Shown: one piece after another, positions 1-6,132 of the stretch | Position numbering within the stretch: position 1 is the first letter of the stretch | Layout: every line of letters starts with the position of its first letter | The notes under the pieces: model-generated | Databases searched by the model: none | Seen by the model: the letters and a program-made list of their open reading frames with translations, nothing else | Told to the model about the DNA's origin: nothing | Position numbers and translations under genes: made by a program | NCBI GenBank assembly: GCA_964429075.1 | Contig: CAYSBA010000030.1 | Span: 3,162-9,486, forward strand | Direction of reading: 5' to 3' | DNA: 6,325 nt | Source of the DNA: CAYSBA01 sp964429075 [NCBI: uncultured bacterium] | GTDB lineage: Bacteria > CAYSBA01

Positions 1-1
1 G

Positions 2-976
2 TATTACAGGATGTATATCAAAAATTTTCCAGATCGAGAGGATATACCGAAGGTATATTTTAAGATAGCCCTCATTTATAAAAAGATGAAGGACTATCGT
101 GCAATGATCAGGCAGTTTCAAAGATACATCCAGCGTTATAAAAAGAATGATTTAGAGGTCATGACAGCACTACTTGAGATTGCTGATGCATACTATTTCA
201 AGCTTAAAAAGGTAAAACAGGCTGTAAAATACTATAAAACAATCTTGAAAGAGGTAAAACGGAGAAAGATTGAAGATGAGGATTATGCAAGGGAGGCTGC
301 TGCAAAATCAAGTTTCATACTGGCCGAACTACGGTTTAAGGAGTATGAACGAATAAAGATTGCCGGAAATCTTAAAAAGGCCCTGTTGAGAAAAACAAAG
401 GCAATGAAAGAGATGATAAAGACCTTTAAAGAGATCCTGAAGTATGGTAGACCTACCTGGAGTATTGCTGCACTCTACAGGATAGGAAGTTGTTTTGACG
501 CCTTTGCAAGGTCACTTCTTGAGGCACCTGCTCCCAAAGGACTTACAGAAGAGGAGGTGGAGGAGTATATGGCGATGCTTGAAGAAAAATCATACCCCTT
601 TGAAGACAAGGCTGTGGAAAATTATGAGATTGCTCTGAATAAGGCAAAAGAGCTCGGAATTAAAAACGAATGGACAACAAAGATAATGTTGAGTCTTAAT
701 GAAAAAAGACCTACCGATTATCCACTTGAAAAGCCACCACTTGAATTTGAAGATAACTATGGTTTTACAGGTATGGGTGTTTATGTATCTAAGGACATTG
801 AAAAGCTTGTGAAACAGAAAGAACAAAATCAGGATATACAGAACAATAGCTCTGATTCAGAAACTGAGCCTGGAAATGCTACGGAGTCTGAAGATATAAA
901 CAGTAATCAGTCAACACAGAAGGTGAATGAATCAGGGGGCCAAGATTCAAAATCAGAAGGAGGCACAGCACGGTGA
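2..976 (+). CDS. Large TPR-repeat protein, 3' part (GltD/AgmU-like), partial at 5' end
   Basis: The frame is already open at the window edge (Tyr-Tyr-Arg before the first Met at base 11) and begins in the middle of a TPR helix. The true start is therefore upstream, and Met at 11 is probably internal. Visible are TPR-like helix pairs at about 2-150 (ending YIQRY), 150-270 (IADAYYF, AVKYYKTIL) and 300-500, then an AALYRIGSCFDAFA segment near 466-507. The protein ends in a Ser/Glu/Asn/Gln-rich low-complexity tail (about 820-973). Known: the M. xanthus gliding machinery contains a large periplasmic multi-TPR protein, GltD (AgmU), acting as a scaffold. Inference: this is the equivalent C-terminal part, judged mainly from the neighbours, since TPR sequence alone is poorly diagnostic. 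Its stop codon overlaps the start of the lipoprotein gene (GTGA), so the two are probably translationally coupled. Alternative: a generic TPR scaffold of another Tol-like system. Confidence 0.8.
   Translation, partial: YYRMYIKNFPDREDIPKVYFKIALIYKKMKDYRAMIRQFQRYIQRYKKNDLEVMTALLEIADAYYFKLKKVKQAVKYYKTILKEVKRRKIEDEDYAREAAAKSSFILAELRFKEYERIKIAGNLKKALLRKTKAMKEMIKTFKEILKYGRPTWSIAALYRIGSCFDAFARSLLEAPAPKGLTEEEVEEYMAMLEEKSYPFEDKAVENYEIALNKAKELGIKNEWTTKIMLSLNEKRPTDYPLEKPPLEFEDNYGFTGMGVYVSKDIEKLVKQKEQNQDIQNNSSDSETEPGNATESEDINSNQSTQKVNESGGQDSKSEGGTAR
955..963 (+). promoter_or_regulatory. Strong Shine-Dalgarno for the TPR lipoprotein, inside the preceding gene
   Basis: AGAAGGAGG lies nine bases before the GTG at 973, within the last codons of the upstream TPR gene. 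It fixes GTG 973 as the start of the lipoprotein. That choice also gives a complete signal peptide. Confidence 0.8.
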
Positions 977-2538
977 TAGAAAAGAATTGGTGTAAAAAGG
1001 CTATAGCTCTTTTTGCTTTTGTTGTTTTTATTGCAAGCTGTGCAACTACAAAAGAGGCGACAAAGGAGTTGCCACAAGAAGAGGAAAAACAGCAGCAAGA
1101 AGGGCAAGAGACAAAAGAAGAGGTGTCACAAAAAGGCCAGGAAGAGGGCCAAAGAGAAACTCAAAACAAGGCAACTGTATCGTCAGAAAACCTTGGAAAA
1201 GAAAAGATGTCTGATCAGGATCTTAGGCTATATGCACAGGTCATATCAAAGGCAAAAAAAGGTGGTATTGAGGAGGCAGCAGGATACATAAATCAACTAT
1301 ATCAGGTGTATTCAAAAAATCCTGGTGTTCTGTATCACAGGGGACTCCTTTTGGAAGAAGAGGCAGACATTGATGGTGCAATCGATATGTATCGAAGGGC
1401 TATAGAGATAGATCCCACCTATGAACCTGCTGCTGTTAACCTTGCTGAGATATACATAAGAGAAGGACAGCTTGATCGTGCAAAAGAGCTGCTTCAAAAG
1501 ATAGCTTCATCAAAGAAGGATGCCTATCTTGTAAAAAGTGAGCTGGCAAGAATAAAGTTATTGATGGGAGATTTTGAGGGAGCTAAAAAGGACAGCCTTG
1601 ATATACTTGTATATGACGAAAAAAATTCTCGTGCAATAACAAATCTTGCTGTTATTTTTTTGAAACAAAAGAAGTATGAATTGGCGTCTGATACTCTAAT
1701 GAACGCAAAGGATATAGATCCATACAATCCGGATATATATTACTGGCTTGCTGTTTTGAATTCTGAAAAGAAAAACTATACTGTAGCGATAAATTTTTTA
1801 AAAAAGGCAATCCAGCTGAGAAAAGACTTTCCGCAGGCCTACAATCTGATGGGTCTTTTGTATGAAAAGAAAAATAATTATCAGGCAGCAATTGATGCAT
1901 TTAATAATGCGTTGAAATACAAATCAGATGATTACAGGTATCTTGTTAATCTTGGAAATGCCTATAAATCGTCAGGAATGTTTAAGGAGGCACTGGAAAG
2001 TTATAAAAAGGCGATAGAAATCAAGAAAGATCTTCCAGAGGCCTATTATAATATGGGAATTGTATATCTAGATGGTGATTTAGAGGGTATGGATAAGATA
2101 GAGAGGTGGGAGAGGTCAAAGAGCATGTTTGATAAGTATCTTTCTCTTAAGCAAGAGGTACCCAAGAATATTAAAGATACCATTGAAAAGTATAAAAAAG
2201 AGGCAGATGCCAAGATAAAGAATGAAAAAATGAGGCTTAAATTTCTTGAACAACAGAAAAAGATGCAGGAACAGATGAAACAACAGAAAAAGATAAATCA
2301 GCAAGAGGACAACCAAGAAGAACAGAAACAGGATAAAAAAGAAAATGTAGCCCCACAGAACCAGCCGCAATCAAATAATGAGACCAAGACAACACCTGAG
2401 CAGGAGAAGCAGAAAAATAGCGATTCAGAGTCTGTACAACAAGAGGGTGGAGGAATAGATAATAGTGGTAAGGGAACAGAAAACGAGAATGATCAACAGA
2501 ACAATCCAGAAGATACAACCAATCAAAAGGAGAAGTAG
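973..2538 (+). CDS. gltE: TPR-repeat lipoprotein, GltE-like (gliding/envelope motor component)
   Basis: The 521-residue protein starts at GTG, supported by AGAAGGAGG nine bases upstream. Residues 1-22 form a lipoprotein signal peptide (Lys-Lys, hydrophobic core) with lipobox IASC and acylated Cys23. The next residue is Ala, not Asp, which favours outer-membrane sorting by the E. coli rule. Residues 31-80 are a Glu/Gln/Lys-rich tether. About eight TPRs span residues 116-394, with clear repeats at 116-149, 150-183, 252-285, 286-319 and 320-353. The last repeat carries an insertion (DGDLEGMDKIERWERSK) before SMFDKYL. Residues 400-445 look like a charged coiled coil, and 446-521 are a Gln/Asn/Glu-rich disordered tail. 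Known: GltE of M. xanthus is a TPR lipoprotein of the Agl-Glt trans-envelope complex. Inference: orthologous role, from architecture plus the adjacent motor genes. The TPR lipoprotein call is secure; the GltE name is moderately so. Confidence 0.85.
   Translation: MIEKNWCKKAIALFAFVVFIASCATTKEATKELPQEEEKQQQEGQETKEEVSQKGQEEGQRETQNKATVSSENLGKEKMSDQDLRLYAQVISKAKKGGIEEAAGYINQLYQVYSKNPGVLYHRGLLLEEEADIDGAIDMYRRAIEIDPTYEPAAVNLAEIYIREGQLDRAKELLQKIASSKKDAYLVKSELARIKLLMGDFEGAKKDSLDILVYDEKNSRAITNLAVIFLKQKKYELASDTLMNAKDIDPYNPDIYYWLAVLNSEKKNYTVAINFLKKAIQLRKDFPQAYNLMGLLYEKKNNYQAAIDAFNNALKYKSDDYRYLVNLGNAYKSSGMFKEALESYKKAIEIKKDLPEAYYNMGIVYLDGDLEGMDKIERWERSKSMFDKYLSLKQEVPKNIKDTIEKYKKEADAKIKNEKMRLKFLEQQKKMQEQMKQQKKINQQEDNQEEQKQDKKENVAPQNQPQSNNETKTTPEQEKQKNSDSESVQQEGGGIDNSGKGTENENDQQNNPEDTTNQKEK
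2249..2294 (+). repeat. 16-bp direct repeat, two copies 30 bp apart, in the lipoprotein coiled coil
   Basis: The sequence aacaacagaaaaagat occurs at 2249-2264 and again at 2279-2294. The in-frame spacing of ten codons encodes a repeated QQKK unit in the charged helical region after the TPRs. It is probably a small in-frame duplication or low-complexity drift within the gene, not a separate element. Confidence 0.7.
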
Positions 2539-2579
2539 GTGCTTTTAAAACTAAAAGACTTGAAAATTAAAATTGATTG

Positions 2580-2867
2580 ATGTATAGTTTTGTGATGATG
2601 TATGGAAGAAAGACAATCCGTGCGTTACTTTTTGTGATAGTATGCCTATGGAGCATACCTTCATTTTCCAAGGCACCTGCAAAGCAAATCATAGTATTAA
2701 ATGCGATAAAGGTAGAAGGGAAGATTCAAAAGCCGCAGGCATTCTACATACTACATAGATCAAACCTGAAATTTGATGAACTAAAGCTGGACCAGGACCT
2801 TGTTAAAAATATAGTGGTGGATGCCGATTCTGATATTTTTAAGGATGTTGACCTTTCGGTAAAATAA
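2580..2867 (+). CDS. Small exported (periplasmic) protein of unknown function, between lipoprotein and motor genes
   Basis: The 95-residue protein is not recognised with certainty. It has a Sec-type signal peptide: positive residues (GRKTIR, about 9-14), a hydrophobic core to about residue 25, and a likely cleavage after Ser-Phe-Ser near residue 30. The mature part is about 65 residues and includes VEGKIQKPQAFYILHRSNL (45-63), which has the look of a compact conserved beta-rich module. No transmembrane helix follows, and no lipobox is convincing. The start is uncertain: TTG 2577, ATG 2580, ATG 2595 and ATG 2598 are all in frame, none has a good Shine-Dalgarno, and an in-frame stop directly precedes 2577. 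ATG 2598 gives the tidiest signal peptide. Gaps are 41 bases to the lipoprotein gene and 61 to the channel gene, so co-expression is likely. Inference: a periplasmic accessory of the Agl-Glt-like motor. It might fill the place of GltF, but I cannot show homology. Confidence 0.7.
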   Translation: MYSFVMMYGRKTIRALLFVIVCLWSIPSFSKAPAKQIIVLNAIKVEGKIQKPQAFYILHRSNLKFDELKLDQDLVKNIVVDADSDIFKDVDLSVK

Positions 2868-2916
2868 TGGTTTATAGTATAGAAAATTTTCATTTAAAAA
2901 GGATTAACTCAAAGAA

Positions 2917-2924
2917 AAGGAGGT
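2917..2924 (+). promoter_or_regulatory. Near-consensus Shine-Dalgarno of the TolQ/ExbB-family gene
   Basis: AAGGAGGT ends just before the short spacer to ATG 2929. It is one of the two strongest ribosome-binding sites in the window, consistent with a high demand for the channel subunit. In ExbB/TolQ-type motors that subunit outnumbers the ExbD/TolR type (5:2). Confidence 0.8.
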
Positions 2925-2928
2925 AGTT

Positions 2929-3585
2929 ATGGCAGCTGCAGCAAAGTTCTTTCAGGAAGGCGGTATTTTTATGTATCCTATCGCCCTGATGTCGATCATT
3001 GGTATCGCTATCATTATTGAGAGAGGTTTTTTTCTGTATCTCAGGTACAACATTAATGGTAGTGCATTTATGGCACAGATCCAGAAGCTTATCCTTGCAA
3101 ACAACATAGATAGAGCGATCAAGCTCTGTAATACCGCACCAAATGCAGCCCTCCCAAGGGTTTTAAAGGCCGGTTTAACAAGAGCGAATAAAGGAGTTAT
3201 TGAGATACAAAATGCTGTTGAAGAGGAGACATTAGATGTACTTCCAATGATTCAGAAGAGGATAAGTGGACTACAGATTATTGCAAACGTAGCAACCCTG
3301 CTTGGATTGCTTGGAACGATCTTTGGACTTATATCAGCATTTGAAGCAGTGGCAAATGCTGCTCCAGATCAAAAACAGGCAATGCTTGCATCTTCAATCT
3401 CGATTGCAATGAACACCACTGCTTTTGGATTGATTGTTGCTATCCCCTGTCTTCTGGCTTATGGTGTCCTTTCAGGACTTACCAAAAAAATAATGGACGA
3501 GATAGACCTCTATTCAGTACGTCTTATTAATCTGCTTGCTGCAAGATCAAAGGGTGGTGCAAGTGCGCTTGAGAGACAGGGTTAA
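2929..3585 (+). CDS. MotA/TolQ/ExbB-family proton channel subunit (AglR-like)
   Basis: The 218-residue inner-membrane protein has the usual length and three-helix plan of the family. TM1 is at about 14-37, starting after GGIFMYPIALMSIIG. A cytoplasmic region spans about 40-110. TM2 (about 114-138) contains the hallmark LGLLGTIFGLISAF at 125-138 with Thr130, and TM3 (about 155-182) contains ISIAMNTTAFGLIVAIPCL at 157-175 with Thr163/Thr164. Glycine- and threonine-rich TM2/TM3 faces line the ion path in ExbB and TolQ. Known: these proteins form a pentamer around two ExbD/TolR helices and convert proton flow into motion. In M. xanthus the equivalent AglR works with AglQ and AglS as the gliding motor. 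A strong Shine-Dalgarno fixes ATG 2929. Two ExbD-type genes follow directly. Family membership is certain; the AglR role is inferred from context, as sequence alone does not separate it from TolQ or ExbB. Confidence 0.95.
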   Translation: MAAAAKFFQEGGIFMYPIALMSIIGIAIIIERGFFLYLRYNINGSAFMAQIQKLILANNIDRAIKLCNTAPNAALPRVLKAGLTRANKGVIEIQNAVEEETLDVLPMIQKRISGLQIIANVATLLGLLGTIFGLISAFEAVANAAPDQKQAMLASSISIAMNTTAFGLIVAIPCLLAYGVLSGLTKKIMDEIDLYSVRLINLLAARSKGGASALERQG

Positions 3586-3626
3586 TTTAAGCATATAGTT
3601 TTATTAAATCTATTTGAGGTGAAAAG

Positions 3627-4175
3627 ATGGCCAGAAAACCATCCGAAAGAATGAGCGCTAAGGAATCTGGAAGCTGGGATATGAGTAAATCTCTGATCCC
3701 TGTCATGAACCTGATGATAATTCTTATTCCTGCACTTCTAATGGCAACATCCTTTATCAGTATTGCAGTCATAAATGTATCTACGCCAAAGATTGGCTCA
3801 GCTATGCAACAACAACAGCAAAAAAAGAAGAAAGAAGAAAAAAAGAAGTTACAGTTAACTATTGCTATTACAGAGGAGTGCTTTATTATTGCAGGTGCTG
3901 GTGGGCAGCTGCCTGGTGAAGAGCCAAAAGAGAAGGGTGAGGAGGATAAGGAAAATTGTACTATACCAAAGAAAGATGGGAAGTATGATTATGAGGCTCT
4001 GACAGAGAAGCTTAAGCAGATTAAAGATCAATTCCCAGATGAGACAAATGTAATAATAAGTGCAGAGCCAAAGATTCCATATAAAGTACTGGTTAAGGTA
4101 ATGGATGCTTCAAGAGAGACTCGTGATGGAGTTATACTTTTCCCTGATGTATCATTGAGTGCTGGCGCAGGGTAG
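3627..4175 (+). CDS. ExbD/TolR-family protein, first paralogue, with Asn in place of the proton-carrying Asp
   Basis: The 182-residue protein starts at ATG 3627 after GAGGTG with a five-base spacer. It has the ExbD plan: a short cytoplasmic N-terminus, one TM helix (about 22-50, SLIPVMNLMIILIPALLM), a Gln/Lys-rich linker (60-75), and a periplasmic domain ending with VIISAEPKIPYKVLVKVMDA, FPDVSL near the C-terminus. It is longer than typical ExbD/TolR (about 140 residues) because of the linker and an acidic, proline-containing insert at about 92-118. Two periplasmic Cys (85, 111) flank the insert and could pair. Oddity: aligning VMNLMIIL with the second paralogue's LMDIMTII puts Asn28 where the family has its essential membrane Asp (AAC codon, 3708-3710). 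Inference: it is a structural partner in a mixed dimer, while the second paralogue carries the proton. It is equivalent to AglQ or AglS, but which one cannot be assigned. Confidence 0.9.
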   Translation: MARKPSERMSAKESGSWDMSKSLIPVMNLMIILIPALLMATSFISIAVINVSTPKIGSAMQQQQQKKKKEEKKKLQLTIAITEECFIIAGAGGQLPGEEPKEKGEEDKENCTIPKKDGKYDYEALTEKLKQIKDQFPDETNVIISAEPKIPYKVLVKVMDASRETRDGVILFPDVSLSAGAG

Positions 4176-4221
4176 TTTTATTTTATGAAAAGGGATTATT
4201 AATTGATGGGGAGTCCAGATT

Positions 4222-4767
4222 ATGGTAGATCAAATTAAAAATGGTTCATCGGAAGAGGAAATTAGACCAAAGAGAATTAAGAAAGAAGGTCCTAAAGAGG
4301 AGCCCTTTTCAATTACTTCATTGATGGATATAATGACAATCATTCTGGTATTTTTGTTAAAGAGTTATTCAGTCAGCCCTGTAAATGTGACACCCACAGA
4401 AGACCTCCAGCTGCCTATTTCAAATGCAAAACTTGATCCTGTTGAAGCTGTACCGATTACAATATCAAAAAATTATATACTTGTAGATGACAAACCGGTG
4501 GTAGAAGTAAAGAATGGTAAGGTTGATGCCAGTGAAAAGAGTGATGGAGAATCCGGCTTTCTGATAGATAAGGTTTATAACGCACTTAAGGAAAATGCTG
4601 AAAAGCAAAAGACAATCGCACAATATAATGATGCGCAGCAATTTAAAGGTATGGCCCTTTTGATTGCAGATGAATCAACACCATACAGATTGTTAACAGA
4701 AGTACTATACAGTGCTGGTCAGGCAGAATTTGGTAATTTTAAATTCGTAGTTTTGAAGAAGGAGTAA
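4222..4767 (+). CDS. ExbD/TolR-family protein, second paralogue, with the conserved membrane Asp
   Basis: The 181-residue protein starts at ATG 4222. A TGGGGAG element lies about eight bases upstream, and an in-frame stop at 4204-4206 leaves no other ATG. The N-terminus is cytoplasmic and highly charged (1-28). It is followed by one TM helix, about 30-52, with PFSITSLMDIMTIILVFLL; Asp36 matches the proton-binding Asp of ExbD/TolR/MotB. The periplasmic part has a linker, then PITISKNYILVDDKPVV (77-93), a variable segment, and a C-terminal ExbD-like fold (MALLIADESTPYRLLTEVLY, then FKFVVLKK). It is very different in sequence from the first paralogue, so this is an old duplication, not a recent one. 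Known: AglQ and AglS in M. xanthus are two TolR-type partners of one AglR channel. Inference: this is the protonatable stator subunit of the motor here. Confidence 0.9.
   Translation: MVDQIKNGSSEEEIRPKRIKKEGPKEEPFSITSLMDIMTIILVFLLKSYSVSPVNVTPTEDLQLPISNAKLDPVEAVPITISKNYILVDDKPVVEVKNGKVDASEKSDGESGFLIDKVYNALKENAEKQKTIAQYNDAQQFKGMALLIADESTPYRLLTEVLYSAGQAEFGNFKFVVLKKE
4759..4764 (+). promoter_or_regulatory. Shine-Dalgarno for the GltG-like gene, inside the end of the ExbD gene
   Basis: AAGGAG overlaps the last sense codons of the second ExbD gene and lies ten bases before ATG 4775. With only seven bases between the stop and the next start, the two genes are probably translationally coupled. Confidence 0.65.
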
Positions 4768-4774
4768 TTGATAA

Positions 4775-6124
4775 ATGGCAACTACATTACCAAAAATATT
4801 ACGTATTGGTATTATACAGTCAGGTAAGATTATTGAAGAACAGTTGATTAGAAAGTCAAAGACTCTATATTTTGGAAATTCACCAAAATCAGATTTTATA
4901 GTAACCTCTCCTGCGTTTCCTTCTAAGTATCCCCTTTTTATTTATAAAGGTAATCAATACTTCTTGAATTTTACTGATCAAATGAAGGGTAAGGTCGATG
5001 TAAAAGGAGGGGGTGGAGCAGATTTTCAGGCAATAAAACAGCAGGGATTATGTAAAAAACATGGCAAAGGATATCTTTTACCACTTACGACAGAGTCGAG
5101 AGGCAGGGTAACAATCGGTGATACAACAATACTCTTTCAATTTATTGTGGCACCTCCGGCTCCTATAAAGCCAAAGTTGCCAAAAGAGGCAAGAGGTGGC
5201 TGGTTAAAGAGTATTGATTTACCCTTTGCAGCTATTACTGCTACATCGTTTATTCTTCAGAGTGTATTTATAATTTATTTAAATTCAGTAGAGATTCCTA
5301 AGGAGATAAGTATAGATAAGATACCTGACAGATTTGCAAAACTAATTGTCCCAAAATATAAACCAGAGAGGAAAAAAGTAAATAAGGTTAAAAGTAAGAA
5401 GGGCAAAGGTACTTCAAAGAAGAAAGCAAAGAAAGCAGCTGCAAAAAAAACAGAAAAAAAAGCACCAAAGAAGAATATAGACGAAGCAAGGCAAAAGGCA
5501 TTACATAAGGCAAAGATAAGAGAGAAGGTTAAGAAAAAGGGTCTTTTAAAACTCTTAGGATCAAAAGGTCCTGGGACTACAAATACTATGATTGAAGATG
5601 TATTAGCAGATGGTTCAGTTGATGGTGATTTAAAGAATGCTTTTAAGGGTGGTGTAGAGGTAGCTTCAGCAGAATCACTTGCAAAGGCAGGAAGAAAGAC
5701 TGGAGGCGCAGAAGTAGGAAAGACAAAGATCGGTGATCTTGCCACAAGTGGAGCAAAAAGGGGGAGTTTAAAAGGAAGATCAGAAGCACGAATTGTCGGT
5801 TCAGTATCAGCAAGTACACCAGAAGTAGATGGAAATCTTGATCAGAAGGCTGTTGCAAGAAGCATAAAGAGAAGACTTGGTGCAATAAAAGCATGTTATA
5901 ATAGAGAACTAAAACGTAATCCAGATTTAAAGGGAAAGATTGTCGTAAGATTTACAATTGAGACAAATGGAAGGGTAGGGCAGATTTTTGTGGTTAGTAA
6001 CACAATGGGTAACGATAAGGTTGCAAATTGTATTATCAATAAGATGAGAAGATGGCGTTTTCCAAGACCAAGTGGGGGTCCTGTTGGGGTATCTTTCCCC
6101 TTCGTATTTTCTGCATCATCATAA
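4775..6124 (+). CDS. gltG: FHA-like / transmembrane / AgmX-TonB C-terminal domain protein (GltG-like)
   Basis: The 449-residue protein has three parts. (1) A cytoplasmic FHA-like domain, about 8-126: strands LYFGNSPKSDFIV, YPLFIYKGNQYFLNF and GDTTILFQFIV follow the FHA pattern. However, Asn35 replaces the usual Arg and Tyr52 the usual His, so phosphothreonine binding is doubtful. (2) One TM helix, about 148-170. (3) A periplasmic region: a Lys/Ala-rich linker (190-260), a Gly-rich segment (277-345), and an AgmX/PglI-type TonB-like C-terminal domain (352-449). The last domain shows VDGNLDQKAV, IKACYNREL, GKIVVRFTIETNGRV, and NCIINKMRRWRFPRP, with a conserved-looking Cys pair (374, 419). Known: M. 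xanthus GltG has FHA, TM and TonB-like domains and spans inner membrane and periplasm in the gliding complex. Inference: it transmits motor work to periplasmic or outer-membrane parts. GltJ (AgmX) is the alternative, but its zinc-finger and GYF domains are absent. Confidence 0.88.
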   Translation: MATTLPKILRIGIIQSGKIIEEQLIRKSKTLYFGNSPKSDFIVTSPAFPSKYPLFIYKGNQYFLNFTDQMKGKVDVKGGGGADFQAIKQQGLCKKHGKGYLLPLTTESRGRVTIGDTTILFQFIVAPPAPIKPKLPKEARGGWLKSIDLPFAAITATSFILQSVFIIYLNSVEIPKEISIDKIPDRFAKLIVPKYKPERKKVNKVKSKKGKGTSKKKAKKAAAKKTEKKAPKKNIDEARQKALHKAKIREKVKKKGLLKLLGSKGPGTTNTMIEDVLADGSVDGDLKNAFKGGVEVASAESLAKAGRKTGGAEVGKTKIGDLATSGAKRGSLKGRSEARIVGSVSASTPEVDGNLDQKAVARSIKRRLGAIKACYNRELKRNPDLKGKIVVRFTIETNGRVGQIFVVSNTMGNDKVANCIINKMRRWRFPRPSGGPVGVSFPFVFSASS

Positions 6125-6132
6125 CATAAAAA

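Noticed and set aside
11-13. ATG at 11 as the start of the first TPR gene
   Set aside because: The frame is open upstream to the window edge and continues a TPR-like helix. There is no room to judge a ribosome-binding site and no signal peptide follows, so this is an internal Met of a longer protein.
1013-1291. 92-codon plus-strand frame rich in Lys and Arg inside the lipoprotein gene
   Set aside because: It is a shifted reading of the Glu/Gln/Lys-rich tether, with no ribosome-binding site and no recognisable content.
2116-2518. Minus-strand frames with hydrophobic, membrane-like translations opposite the lipoprotein tail
   Set aside because: These hydrophobic stretches are the reverse reading of Lys/Gln/Glu-rich codons in the coiled coil and tail. 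The sense frame is plainly coding.
2848-2878. Possible promoter before the TolQ/ExbB gene: TTGACC and TATAGT
   Set aside because: The spacing is 19 bases, longer than usual. The -35-like part lies within the end of the small exported gene, and AT-rich DNA offers many such matches. Not strong enough to list, though an internal promoter cannot be excluded.
2882-2891. 10-bp palindrome gaaaattttc before the TolQ/ExbB gene
   Set aside because: Short and AT-only apart from its ends, with no second copy seen. Likely chance.
2929-4767. Ordinary Tol-Pal or TonB-ExbB-ExbD uptake locus
   Set aside because: There are two ExbD genes with a single channel gene, TPR partners, and an FHA-like/TonB-like protein in place of TolA, TolB and Pal or a TonB receptor. 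This fits Agl-Glt better.
5275-5745. 156-codon minus-strand reading frame rich in Phe, Leu and Ala
   Set aside because: It is antisense to the Lys/Ala-rich linker and Gly-rich part of the GltG-like gene. Runs of AAA/AAG read in reverse give Phe/Leu, and the long frame follows from that bias. The sense protein has clear domains.
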